Source: an uncultured Hyphomicrobium sp. (GTDB taxonomy: Bacteria > Pseudomonadota > Alphaproteobacteria > Rhizobiales > Hyphomicrobiaceae). From it: DNA of 64,000 bases. Of the stretch, positions 1 to 8,555 are shown one piece after another (the stretch's first letter is position 1; each line of letters begins with the position of its first letter). Both the position numbers and the translations under genes were made by a program. Location: assembly GCF_902826555.1 (NCBI RefSeq), contig NZ_CADEFI010000007.1, forward strand, positions 24,207 to 88,206. Direction: 5' to 3'. Under the pieces are notes generated by a model. The model saw only the letters and a list, made by a program, of their open reading frames with translations, was not told the origin of the DNA and did no database searches.

Positions 1-44
1 TCGATGCGCGGCGTCACGACGACGTTGAACCACGACGACCGCAC

Positions 45-1358
45 CTAGGCGGTCGCGGCAGCGAGGGCCTGGTCGAGATCGGCGAGAATGTCGTCGATGT
101 GCTCGATGCCGACCGCAAGGCGCACGTAGCCCTCGGTCACGCCGGTTGCCGCCAGCTCATCGCCCGCAAGTTGCGAGTGAGTCGTCGACGCGGGATGGAT
201 GGCGAGGCTCCTCGCGTCGCCGATATTGGCGACGTGATAGAAGAGCTTCAGCGCATCGATGAAGCGCCGCCCGGCCTGACGCCCGCCCGCCAGCTCGAAG
301 CCGAGGAGGCCGCCCTCGCCGCCCTTGAGGTAGCGCTCGGCGCGCGCACGCTGCGTGCCAGACTGCTGGGACGGGTGAATGACGCGTGTCACGGACTTGT
401 GCTTCGCGAGCCAGTCCGCAACAGCGGCGGCGTTCTCGGAGTGGCGCGCGATGCGCAGCGGCACGGTCTCGATCCCCTGCAACAGCAGGAAGGCGTTGAA
501 CGGCGAAAGAGCCGCGCCGAGGTCGCGCAACAGCGTCGTGCGCGCCTTGATGATGTAGGCGATGGGACCAAGCGGCTTCACGGCCTCGTTCCAGATCGCG
601 CCGTGATAGCTCGGATCGGGCGAAGAAAGCGCGGGCTGGCGATCGGGGTGCGCGGCCCAGTCGAAATTGCCGCCGTCAACGATGACGCCGCCGATCGAGT
701 TGCCGTGCCCGCCGAGATATTTCGTCGACGAGTAGACGACGATGGCGGCACCGTGATCGAGCGGACGGCAGAGCACGGGCGCGGCCGTATTGTCGACGAT
801 GAGGGGAATCCCCAGCGGGCGGCCGATCTCCGCCACCTCGGCGATGGGGAACACGGTCAATTTCGGATTGGGCAGCGTCTCGGCGTAATAAGCCCGCGTA
901 CGGCTGTCGGTCGCACGGCGAAAATTCTCGGGATCCGTTGGATCGACGAAGCGAACCTCCAGACCCTGATCCTTCAGCGTGTTGGCGAAGAGATTCCAAG
1001 TGCCCCCATAGAGATCCGTCGAGCTCACGACGTTGTCGCCGGCGCGCGCCAGGTTCTGGACGGCGAAGGCGGACGCGGCCTGGCCCGATGCGACAGCGAG
1101 CGCAGCCACGCCACCCTCGAGTGCGGCGACGCGCTTTTCAAGCACGTCCGTGGTCGGGTTCATGATGCGCGTGTAGATGTTTCCGAGCTCCTTCAGCGCG
1201 AAGAGATTCTCGGCATGCTCCGTGTCGCGAAACTGATAGGAGGTGGTCTGGTAGATCGGCACGGCAACGGCGCCGGTGGTAGGATCCGCTCTCCATCCGG
1301 CGTGCAGCACAATGGTCTCGGCACGCGGCGCTTTGTCCGCCTCTTCGCTTTTGCTCAC
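45..1358 (-). CDS. metY: O-acetylhomoserine aminocarboxypropyltransferase (sulfhydrylase)
   Basis: PLP enzyme of the Cys/Met metabolism family that makes homocysteine from O-acetylhomoserine and sulfide in the cytoplasm. About 437 residues, the usual size for MetY. Visible motifs are the N-terminal YTRIMNPTTDVLEKRVAALE block, the aspartate motif IVDNT that holds the PLP pyridine nitrogen, and the Schiff-base lysine in SSTKYLGGHG near residue 213. The start chosen is GTG at 1358 because AGGAGG lies six bases upstream; an in-frame GTG at 1373 would overlap that ribosome binding site. It is monocistronic here, with a long hairpin in its leader. A cystathionine gamma-synthase is less likely given the length and the inserted Y-rich region. 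Confidence 0.9.
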   Translation of the reverse strand: MSKSEEADKAPRAETIVLHAGWRADPTTGAVAVPIYQTTSYQFRDTEHAENLFALKELGNIYTRIMNPTTDVLEKRVAALEGGVAALAVASGQAASAFAVQNLARAGDNVVSSTDLYGGTWNLFANTLKDQGLEVRFVDPTDPENFRRATDSRTRAYYAETLPNPKLTVFPIAEVAEIGRPLGIPLIVDNTAAPVLCRPLDHGAAIVVYSSTKYLGGHGNSIGGVIVDGGNFDWAAHPDRQPALSSPDPSYHGAIWNEAVKPLGPIAYIIKARTTLLRDLGAALSPFNAFLLLQGIETVPLRIARHSENAAAVADWLAKHKSVTRVIHPSQQSGTQRARAERYLKGGEGGLLGFELAGGRQAGRRFIDALKLFYHVANIGDARSLAIHPASTTHSQLAGDELAATGVTEGYVRLAVGIEHIDDILADLDQALAAATA

Positions 1359-1380
1359 GACTTTCCTCCTCACGGCATAC

Positions 1381-1420
1381 AGCCTTGCTTGCGGCTGACA
1401 TTTAGCCCGAAGCGAGGCCT
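1381..1420 (-). promoter_or_regulatory. Imperfect long hairpin in the metY leader
   Basis: Positions 1381-1396 and 1404-1420 are near-perfect inverted repeats with a seven-base loop, about 22 bases upstream of the metY start. There is no T-run after it on the minus strand, so it is not a simple terminator. It could be an mRNA leader element or a protein operator. It does not match any methionine or SAM riboswitch that I can recall. Confidence 0.4.
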
Positions 1421-1531
1421 ACGTCATGGGGGTGAAGAGGGAAACTCCTCCAACTTTTTGGATGGCGGCTCGTCAGACGACCCAGAGAAATCGTCGAACC
1501 TGTCTCAAGAGTGCGATCATGTTGGTACCTA

Positions 1532-1714
1532 TTATTTGGTCAGTATGAGCCGCCCGTTAGCGGTGATGCGCAGATGATACTCGGACCCGTCGTGCTCGAG
1601 GATGGCTTCGCTGCCACCCATAAGAAGCTCAGAAACGACGTAACGAACGGGTGGCGCCGCGTGCTGACGTGGTGGCCTGCTGGAAGCCGGTTTTCTGCTC
1701 TCGTCCGGTGACAT
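1532..1714 (-). CDS. hemP: Hemin uptake protein HemP
   Basis: Sixty-residue protein whose C-terminal half has the HemP signature: S-x-L-L-x-G, then I-L-E-H-D-G-S-E-Y-H-L-R-I-T and the terminal G-R-L-I-L-T-K. HemP/HmuP proteins are small factors needed for expression of hemin uptake genes in rhizobia and Bradyrhizobium. The N-terminus is Pro/Arg-rich and probably unstructured. The gene diverges from hutX and shares its upstream region, which holds a RirA-like operator. No TonB-dependent heme receptor or heme ABC transporter lies beside it, so the transporter must be elsewhere. Confidence 0.85.
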   Translation of the reverse strand: MSPDESRKPASSRPPRQHAAPPVRYVVSELLMGGSEAILEHDGSEYHLRITANGRLILTK

Positions 1715-2080
1715 CGCGTATTCAGATCCTAAAAAGCCGCACCCGCGGAATCGCTTGCCGACGGCCGACTCGAACCGGTTTTATTTGTTGACTATGTAAT
1801 TCAACTTTAATAGGGTGTGCAAGTCCGCAAACGCGATGCGGGCAATCGGGCGGCGCAGAGCTGCCCGCGAGTTTCTCTCGGTGAATTGTCATGGCGCATG
1901 CCGCAGCGATTCAATGAGTCTTGGGGCCCAGTATCCTCCCGCACTGCCTGGGACCCCCAAGTTGGCGGCGGCGTGCTTTTCCGGTTGTTCTTCCGAGGCC
2001 GGATCGGGCGCTGCCGCCCTTTCTCTTGGATAGCTCGCTACGAGTCGCGGCCGCATAGCGCGCAAACCGGAGAGACATCG
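1715..2080. other. Divergent hemP-hutX intergenic region
   Basis: A 366-base stretch without a convincing gene. Its hemP-proximal third is AT-richer than the surroundings (about 1778-1815) and holds the iron operator. The rest, toward hutX, looks like untranslated leader; open frames running into hutX from 1817 lack a ribosome binding site and do not resemble HutX. Confidence 0.5.
1787..1805. promoter_or_regulatory. RirA-type iron-responsive operator (IRO box)
   Basis: The inverted repeat GTTGA at 1787-1791 and TCAAC at 1801-1805 contains TGA-N9-TCA, the pattern described for the iron-responsive operator bound by RirA in Rhizobiales. It lies in an AT-rich patch between divergent hemP and hutX, where repression of both genes under iron sufficiency would be expected. 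Pattern match only. Confidence 0.6.
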
Positions 2081-2605
2081 ATGGCAACAGCGACACAATC
2101 TACATATCAGCGCGAAGATGTGTTCATGCCGCTCGCACAACGGCTCGCGGCCAACGCCGACGGTATTCTCGAGGATATCGCGCGCACCTATTGCGTCAGC
2201 ACGCTCGATGTGGTGCGCGCGCTTCCGGACGCCAACCGCAAGATCGTGACAGCCGACCGGCTGGATGTGATCCTCGAGGCGGTGTCAACGTGGGGACCGA
2301 TCCTTTTCATCGTGCATACGCCCGACCTCGTGCTCGAATGCGAGGGTCCGCTGCCACCGGCGAGCTATGGCCGCGGCTATCTGAACTTCCACGGAGAGAG
2401 CCCGATCGGCGGGCACATTCGCCCAGCCCGCTGCCAGGAGATCGCGTTCATTTCCAGACCGTTCATGGGTCGCCTATCCCACTCCATCCAGTTCTTCAAT
2501 TTCGACGGCGACGGGATGTTCAAAATCTTCGTGCGCCGCGATGAAAGCCGCAACCTCGTTCCCGAGCAGGTGGCGCGCTTCGAAGCGCTTCGCGCCGCAT
2601 TTTGA
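2081..2605 (+). CDS. hutX: HutX/ChuX-family heme utilization carrier
   Basis: Protein of 174 residues of the ChuX/HutX cytoplasmic heme-handling family, which binds heme delivered by the uptake ABC transporter. Family features seen are the helical N-terminus with DGILEDIARTYCVS, the central LPDANRKIV block, and the C-terminal GRLSHSIQFFNFDGDGMFKIFV strand region that forms the heme pocket. Start ATG 2081 follows GGAGAGACATCG. A longer reading back to 1817 is possible but its added residues look like leader. It is divergent from hemP across an iron operator and followed at 26 bases by an unknown gene. Confidence 0.88.
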   Translation: MATATQSTYQREDVFMPLAQRLAANADGILEDIARTYCVSTLDVVRALPDANRKIVTADRLDVILEAVSTWGPILFIVHTPDLVLECEGPLPPASYGRGYLNFHGESPIGGHIRPARCQEIAFISRPFMGRLSHSIQFFNFDGDGMFKIFVRRDESRNLVPEQVARFEALRAAF

Positions 2606-2630
2606 TACGCGCGCGCAACACACGGCTCGG

Positions 2631-3137
2631 ATGTCCCGGGAGAGCATCGTCATGTGCAACAAAGATCAGGCGCTCACGCCCATACAGGCCACCAATCTCG
2701 GCGAGGTGGAGCGGGAGTGGCTTTATCTCGTACGCCTGCAATGCATGAGCTATGAACACAACCATGCCGAGGGTTGGGACCGCGCGATCAGTCACGCCGA
2801 AACGAAATATGGCGCGGACGACGGCCCTGCAATCGCGTCGCGGATCGCCGTTCTCATTCGTGCCATGCGCGCAGAACGGCGCGGCGGCTTCGGCTATCTG
2901 TCTCCGTTCTGTCCGAACTGCCGTCACAACGTGACGGAGGACGAATGGCAGCTCGTGATGCTGATGCAGACGGGCTACCGGGGCGATGCGTACGACATCG
3001 ACGAGGCCGCGGCTGAATTTGCGCGGCGCACCGAGGCGCCGGTGCTGGCGGCGGCTGCCAAACGCTTCGGAACGGCCGTGGCTGCAACGCTCTCGTCCCG
3101 CCGTGCTCCCGCAACGAGCATCGTCCGGCTGCACTAA
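2631..3137 (+). CDS. Uncharacterized protein with CxxC motif, downstream of hutX
   Basis: A 168-residue protein that I do not recognise. It has no signal peptide or membrane segment. A single FCPNCRHNV motif near residue 101 could bind zinc, heme or a metal-thiol cluster. The first half is helical with conserved-looking EREWLYLVRLQCMSYEHNHAEGW-type composition; the C-terminus is Ala-rich helix. It starts 26 bases after hutX and so is probably cotranscribed, suggesting a role in heme or iron handling. ATG 2631 is chosen over an upstream in-frame ATG at 2541 inside hutX; ATG 2652 is an alternative. Confidence 0.7.
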   Translation: MSRESIVMCNKDQALTPIQATNLGEVEREWLYLVRLQCMSYEHNHAEGWDRAISHAETKYGADDGPAIASRIAVLIRAMRAERRGGFGYLSPFCPNCRHNVTEDEWQLVMLMQTGYRGDAYDIDEAAAEFARRTEAPVLAAAAKRFGTAVAATLSSRRAPATSIVRLH

Positions 3138-3358
3138 AGCGCAACGCCCCATCGGCGTGGGAGGGCTCGGCCGGAGGCTGCGCGGCATCGCTACTGAACG
3201 CCACACTCTCGCCACGTTTTGCCCAGGTTCGCGGTTTAGATGCTTGCCACGACAGCTGACCGAGGCGTTGGCCGGTCCCAAGATCGGGGCGCCTCGTCAG
3301 CCGGTGCATTTTCACGTGGCGGACGCCTGCCTCGCGGCGTCCCAATATTGGATCGTCT

Positions 3359-5041
3359 ATGACCCCATCTTCCCGCGCGCCCCTCTCCTCCTCTCTTCTC
3401 GTGGCCATTCTCTCCTTCGTCGCACCTCCCGTCGGGGCCCAGGTTCCGCCGTCCGACGGCGCCGCTCCGGCTGGCGCCGAGCCGCAACGGATGGCGCAGA
3501 ACAGCGACACTCTTTCCAAAAAGGAACAGATCGAAGCTGCACGAGCAAAGAAGATCAAGGACAAGCAGGATGCCGCCAAAGCCGCGCAAGCGGCTAAGAA
3601 GGCTCAAGCAGAGGCTGCCAAAGCGAACGCCGTCAAGGCCAAGCAAGATGCTCAGAACGCGCGTCTGAAGGCGATCAAGGACAAGCAGGACGGCGCCAAA
3701 GCCGCGCAGGCAGCCAAGAAGGCACAAGCAGACGCCGCGCAGGAAAAGGCTCGCAAGGCGCAGCAGGATTCCCAGGCTGCGCGTGCGAAGGCTATCAAGG
3801 ACAAACAGGACGCCGCGAAAGCCGCGCAAGCATCAAAGAAGGAGCAGATTGAAGCCGCGCGAGCCAAAGCGATCCGGGACAGGCAGGAGGCTGACGCGGC
3901 CCGCCGCAAAGCCATCAAGGACAGGCAGGACGCCGTAAGGGTCGCGCCCCAGCCGTCGAAGAAGGAGCAGATCGAGGCTGACCGGAACGCCAACCGCCCG
4001 CCCGCCAAATACGATCGCGCCAATGCGGACCTGGAATTCGAAAGAGCACGCAAGCGCGCTCAGGACAAGAGCGGCGGGCCGCGTGGCGAAAAGTGGACGC
4101 CTTCCGCCGCGAACAAGTTCGAAGCGCTACGCAACAAGCGCACGACGCGCCAAGCCGGCTCGCGCAACATCATCATCGAGCCAGACCGGCGCGTCATCGT
4201 CCGCAACGACGACCGCGTCTACATCCGCCACGACGACGGCGCCCGGTTCGCCCGTAAAGGGCATCGAGAGCTGCGGCGCGAGCGGCGCAAGGACGGCTTG
4301 CTCACTGTGGTGACGATGGGCGTCGCGGGTGCTCTGATCTACTCGCTGATGGACGACGAAGGACGCGTCGTACGCCGCAGCCGCAGAGACCGGGACGGCC
4401 GCGAGTACGTGTTCTTCGACAACCGGCGGTCCTATTCCCACCGGCCGGGCTATTTCGGTCCAGGCGCCTATCGCGAAAGCTATATCGACCTGCCGCCGCC
4501 GGTCGTGCGCATTCCCCGCGACCGCTATATCGTGGACTACGACCGCGCCTCTCCCGACGATCTCTACGATACGCTGAGCGCGCCGCCCATCGAGCGCCTG
4601 GACCGCGGCTACACGCTCGACGAGGTGCGGCAGAACTACCCCATTCTCGAACGCATGCGGCGCGTCGATCTCGATACCATCAATTTCGAGTTCGCGTCCT
4701 GGGAGGTCACGCCCGACCAGTATCCCACGCTCGAGCGGCTGGCGCGTGCCATCCAGCGCGTCATCGATCGGTCGCCTGGCGAGCTGTTCATGATCGAGGG
4801 GCACACGGACGCAGTCGGCGACGACGTCGACAACCTGTCGCTCTCGGACCGGCGCGCCGAAGCGGTCGCCATCATCCTGACCGACAACTTCGGCATCCCG
4901 CCGGAGAACCTCACCACGCAGGGCTATGGCGAGGAATACCTCAAGGAGCAGACCGACGGGCCGTCGTGGATCAACCGCCGAGTCTCCGTGCGGCGCGTCA
5001 CGCCGCTGCTCTCTCGCGAGGGATGGGACGCCCCCGAGTGA
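3359..5041 (+). CDS. Exported OmpA-like protein with 40-residue Lys/Ala/Gln repeats
   Basis: Protein of 560 residues. Residues 1-28 form a signal peptide ending in VGAQ. Residues about 52-215 are a highly charged K/A/Q/D/R region built on a 40-residue repeat marked by A-I-K-D-K-Q-D, which should form a long helix or coiled coil. A hydrophobic glycine-containing segment follows (about 315-330), then an Arg/Tyr-rich linker. The C-terminal 120 residues are an OmpA-type peptidoglycan-binding domain: INFEFASWEV, GHTDAVG, and the NLSLSDRRAEAV motif carrying the diaminopimelate-contacting Asp and Arg. It probably tethers the envelope to peptidoglycan. It stands alone, convergent with the next gene. 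Confidence 0.85.
   Translation: MTPSSRAPLSSSLLVAILSFVAPPVGAQVPPSDGAAPAGAEPQRMAQNSDTLSKKEQIEAARAKKIKDKQDAAKAAQAAKKAQAEAAKANAVKAKQDAQNARLKAIKDKQDGAKAAQAAKKAQADAAQEKARKAQQDSQAARAKAIKDKQDAAKAAQASKKEQIEAARAKAIRDRQEADAARRKAIKDRQDAVRVAPQPSKKEQIEADRNANRPPAKYDRANADLEFERARKRAQDKSGGPRGEKWTPSAANKFEALRNKRTTRQAGSRNIIIEPDRRVIVRNDDRVYIRHDDGARFARKGHRELRRERRKDGLLTVVTMGVAGALIYSLMDDEGRVVRRSRRDRDGREYVFFDNRRSYSHRPGYFGPGAYRESYIDLPPPVVRIPRDRYIVDYDRASPDDLYDTLSAPPIERLDRGYTLDEVRQNYPILERMRRVDLDTINFEFASWEVTPDQYPTLERLARAIQRVIDRSPGELFMIEGHTDAVGDDVDNLSLSDRRAEAVAIILTDNFGIPPENLTTQGYGEEYLKEQTDGPSWINRRVSVRRVTPLLSREGWDAPE
3554..3970 (+). repeat. 120-bp in-frame tandem repeat
   Basis: The marker ATCAAGGACAAGCAGGA-like sequence recurs at 3554, 3674, 3794 and 3914, an exact 120-base (40-codon) period inside the OmpA-like gene. 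The first three copies are close; the fourth has drifted (AGG for AAG). Confidence 0.8.
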
Positions 5042-5059
5042 GGCGGATGGTGCCGGTCG

Positions 5060-8000
5060 TCAAACCTTGATGGCGATGATCTCCATCGTGCTCGGGGCCT
5101 GCTCGCCGACGGCATACTCGGCAAGCTTGAAGCCGTGCGCCTCGAGCAGCTTCACAAGCCGCTGGCGCGTAAAGATGTGGTTGAGCTCCAAATCCCCCCA
5201 GTGGGGATTCGAGCCCGAGGCATCCATCACGCGCCACGCTACAGTGTCCCTGTTCGGCATCGACAGGAACAGAACGCCGCCGGTGCGCAGCATGCGGTGG
5301 GCTGCGGCCAGAAGCCGTTTCGGATGCGGCGCGTTCTGAAGCGCGCCCGTCATGCTCATGACATTGAAGCGGCCCGTGGACTCGAGATCCTCTGCGCCGC
5401 CCCAGTAGGCCTTGAAGCCTAGCCGGAGCAGGAGCTCGACGGTGTCGATGCGCGGATCCGTGCCGAGGGTCGCGTAGCCCCACTCGGCTGCGGTAAAGAG
5501 CAGCGAGCCATTCCCCGCGCCGACATCGAGCCATTCTCCCGTGGGCACGTAACGAGCCACGCGCTCGACGATGCGGGCCGAGATCCTGCGCTGGCCTTCG
5601 ATGTCGTAGCCGACCTCCTGGTGAGGCGGCGTCGTCGACAGGGCGATGTCGCGTGCCTCGGGCGTGAGATAGCCTTCCGTAAACACATGACCGCAATCCG
5701 TGCAGCTCCGCCACTTCACGGTCGGCGGCAGCTCGGCCTTGTAGAGGGGATGATCGGTGACTTTGGCCTCGATCTGGTAGGGGATGTCGCCGGCCTCGCA
5801 CAGCGGACAATGGGCATAGGCGACGCGCGCTTCACCTAAAAGCTGCGCGGGCGCGGTTGCGGCCTCAGCGCTGCCCGGCCGGCTTTCCGTCACTGCAAAA
5901 GCGCGAGGCGCCTCTCCACGTCTCATGATATCCACCATCGTTTCATAGGCACGTTCAAGGTTGCGGGTGTAGCGCGCCGTGTCGAAGAGCGGACTCGTGT
6001 CACGCTCCACGGATATGCGGTTCCGGATCGAGTCGAGCTTCGTCCTGTCCTCGGCCAAGGAGAGAGCGATGCGTTCGTAATCGTCGAGGCTACCGGCGAT
6101 CAGATCGGAAAGGTTCATCGCGCTGAGAAGGCTCGCAGCGACGCGTCCCGAGAAGGTTTCGCCGAGACATGTCAGCACCGGCAGACCCGCCCACAGCGCG
6201 TCGCTGGCCGTCGTATGAGCATTGCAGGGGAGCGTATCGAGAAACAGATCGGCGAGGCGGTGGCGCGCGAGATGGCGCTCTATGGGCATGCGATCGGCAA
6301 ATACCAAACGCGACGGGTCGATCCCCCTTGCCTCGGCCTCGCGCATGAGATTGCGCTGGCAGCCGCTGTCGGGCGCAAGAATCCAAAGCACGGAGCCCGG
6401 CACCTTGGCGAGCAGGCGCATCCAGACGTCGAACACTTCGGAGGTAATCTTGTACGTGTTGTTGAACGAGCAGAATACGAAGCCGTTCTCGGGCAGACCC
6501 AGCTCTGCGCGAGTGAACGTATCGTCGGAAATGCGACGCTGCCTGTCGTTCGGCTGGTAGCAATTCGGAAGCTGGACGATGCGCTCGGAGTAGTCGTCCT
6601 GGTGCTCGTTGGGCGTAATGATCGCGTCGGCGACGATGTAGTCGATGAAGTCGGCCCCCATGGTCGCGGGGTAGCCCAGGTAGTTGACCTGGATCGGCGC
6701 CGGCCGATAGGCGAGAATTTCCGTGCGCGCGTGGCGCGTATAACCTTTCAGATCGACCAGAATGTCGATGCCGTCGTCGTGGATGGCTTTCGCGGCCGCC
6801 CGATCGGTCATGCGGTTGATATCGACGAAACGGTCGAAGGACTGGATGATGCGGCGGCGCATATCGCTGCCATCGTCCGGGCTGTAGCAATAGCCGAACA
6901 ATTCGAACCGGCTGCGATCGGTGGCTTCCAACACCTCGGCGAGCAGCATGGCGGTCGCATGCGAGATGTAGTCCGCCGAAAGATAGCCGATGCGAATTCG
7001 GCGGCCGTGCTCCGTACCCGCCGACCAGCTTTTGAAGCGCAGCTCGTCAGGGACAACCCAAGTCTGTGCGAAACGGCGGCCAGCCTCGAGTTGATCGGCC
7101 CTGGTCGAGGGCATCGAAATGAGCAGGAACGGCGCAACGCCGCCCTTATTGGTGGTGCGAAGCAACTCGAGGCAGCGCTGCTCGTGCTCGTGGATCTCGC
7201 TCCAATCGCACAGCGCGCTCAGCAGATTGGCGAGCTCGAAGCGATGCGCGAGAGGCTCCGGCGCGCTCTCGATCGCGCGCACGAACGAGGCCCGCGACTC
7301 CTCGTATCGCCCCAGCAGCTTGTAGAGGCTCGCCAGATTGTAGTGACCGTCGGCGAGCCCCGGATCCAGTTTTACCGCGTGCTCGAAGGCCGTCAGGGCG
7401 CCCGCGTGCTTGTCCATCTTGCGGAGCAGCGCGCCTACGTTCTTGTAGGCCTCCGCCCGTTCCGGATCGATCGAAAGGCCCTTCTGATAGCAGAGCAACG
7501 CCTCGTCCCGGCGCCCGGCGCCATCGAGAAGGGCCGCGAGACTGAAGTGGTAGTCGGCCGTGTCCGGCATGCTGGCGATGGCACGGCGCGCGAAGGGGAT
7601 GGCCTCCAGAAAGCATTTGCGAGAGCGCAGAAACGCCGCAACCTCGTCGTAGTGACGCGCCCGCTCGGCCGGATCGCCGGATGCGGCCTCGACGAGCGCA
7701 CTCGTGTCGTCCATGCGCCCGCCGGCCGCAAGAATGTGGCGCTCGAGCTTGCGTGCATCGGCGTGTGCGGGATCGATGGCGAGAGCGCGCCGGCAGAGCG
7801 CCATGGCATCAGCCAGATTTCCGGATTGCAGCCGGAGCTCGCTCATCCTGGCCAAAACCGCGGGCTGCTCGGGCTTGAGCTTCAGCGATTCCTCGTAGGC
7901 GCCGACGGCCTCGACCGAATGGCGCGCGATGCGGAGGAGGTCGCCGAGAATCGCGCGGGACTTGGCGTCCTCCGGCTCCAGGCTCACGCACTGCCGGCAC

Positions 8001-8344
8001 GCCTCGATGGCTTCGTCCAGGCGGCGCGCCTCTCCAAGGATGACGGCGAGATTGAGCCAGGCCTTGGACGCCTTGGGGTCGATCTCGAGACTTTTGCGGA
8101 TGTAGTCGATCGCCTCGTGCCGGGAATCGGTCCTGAATGCGATCAATCCCAAATTGTGCAGGCTCGGAGCGTGGCGGGGGGCGCGCGCGAGGACTCGCTT
8201 GTGCGCGTCGGCGGACTGCTGCAACCGTCCCTCATGGAGGTGCTGCAATGCCTCGCGAAAATCACGAAGAGCCAGAGAATCCTGGCTATCGCCATGCGCC
8301 GCGTGCGCCTTCGACTGCATGAGCCGCCGCTGTTTCCGGGTCAT
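5060..8344 (-). CDS. TPR / O-GlcNAc-transferase-like (GT41) / zinc-ribbon methyltransferase fusion
   Basis: A 1094-residue three-part protein. Residues about 25-400 are TPR repeats (for example SLHNLGLIAF, AWLNLAVILGEARRLDEAI, AYKNVGALLRKM). Residues about 450-810 are a SPINDLY/O-GlcNAc-transferase domain: RIGYLSADYISHA, PIQVNYLGYPATMGADFIDY, FCSFNNTYKI and LDTLPCNAHTTASDALWAG. From residue 846 there is a CPLC...CTDC zinc ribbon (Cys 846, 849, 881, 884), then a class I SAM methyltransferase with LDVGAGNGS near 939. GT41 proteins transfer a sugar to Ser/Thr of proteins; the fused methyltransferase may modify the sugar. No signal peptide, so cytoplasmic. Divergent from the sugar operon starting at 8556, which holds two more methyltransferases of the same architecture. 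Confidence 0.85.
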   Translation of the reverse strand: MTRKQRRLMQSKAHAAHGDSQDSLALRDFREALQHLHEGRLQQSADAHKRVLARAPRHAPSLHNLGLIAFRTDSRHEAIDYIRKSLEIDPKASKAWLNLAVILGEARRLDEAIEACRQCVSLEPEDAKSRAILGDLLRIARHSVEAVGAYEESLKLKPEQPAVLARMSELRLQSGNLADAMALCRRALAIDPAHADARKLERHILAAGGRMDDTSALVEAASGDPAERARHYDEVAAFLRSRKCFLEAIPFARRAIASMPDTADYHFSLAALLDGAGRRDEALLCYQKGLSIDPERAEAYKNVGALLRKMDKHAGALTAFEHAVKLDPGLADGHYNLASLYKLLGRYEESRASFVRAIESAPEPLAHRFELANLLSALCDWSEIHEHEQRCLELLRTTNKGGVAPFLLISMPSTRADQLEAGRRFAQTWVVPDELRFKSWSAGTEHGRRIRIGYLSADYISHATAMLLAEVLEATDRSRFELFGYCYSPDDGSDMRRRIIQSFDRFVDINRMTDRAAAKAIHDDGIDILVDLKGYTRHARTEILAYRPAPIQVNYLGYPATMGADFIDYIVADAIITPNEHQDDYSERIVQLPNCYQPNDRQRRISDDTFTRAELGLPENGFVFCSFNNTYKITSEVFDVWMRLLAKVPGSVLWILAPDSGCQRNLMREAEARGIDPSRLVFADRMPIERHLARHRLADLFLDTLPCNAHTTASDALWAGLPVLTCLGETFSGRVAASLLSAMNLSDLIAGSLDDYERIALSLAEDRTKLDSIRNRISVERDTSPLFDTARYTRNLERAYETMVDIMRRGEAPRAFAVTESRPGSAEAATAPAQLLGEARVAYAHCPLCEAGDIPYQIEAKVTDHPLYKAELPPTVKWRSCTDCGHVFTEGYLTPEARDIALSTTPPHQEVGYDIEGQRRISARIVERVARYVPTGEWLDVGAGNGSLLFTAAEWGYATLGTDPRIDTVELLLRLGFKAYWGGAEDLESTGRFNVMSMTGALQNAPHPKRLLAAAHRMLRTGGVLFLSMPNRDTVAWRVMDASGSNPHWGDLELNHIFTRQRLVKLLEAHGFKLAEYAVGEQAPSTMEIIAIKV

Positions 8345-8555
8345 TTTCCCTCGACCAAGGGTGTGGCTAACGCATATCCGAGTCCTCGCTTATAGGAAGC
8401 AAAACCTGCGTGGGGCTTGTGCGGAGCTTTCGTCGTGGGGCGTGAGCAGCCGGCCGACGCTCGGCGCGGTACGGCGTGCACAAGCCTCGCTCAAGATTGG
8501 CGACAGATAAGGACCCAATCCCAAACCTTCATCGTTGCCGCGGGAGCTCTCTCGA

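Noticed and set aside
1374..1531. SAM-II riboswitch upstream of metY
   Set aside because: Looked for its conserved core; a GCUAAA stretch is present in the loop region but the pseudoknot segments do not line up, so only a hairpin is reported.
99..1577. Long plus-strand open frame opposite metY
   Set aside because: It mirrors the metY gene and has no recognisable protein features; it is a by-product of high-GC codon use.
1817..2080. N-terminal extension of HutX by 88 residues
   Set aside because: The added residues are Arg/Pro-rich leader translation with no ribosome binding site, and HutX homologues begin near the ATG at 2081.
6215..8395. 726-codon plus-strand open frame opposite the TPR/glycosyltransferase gene
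   Set aside because: Antisense shadow; the minus-strand frame has clear domains and this one has none.
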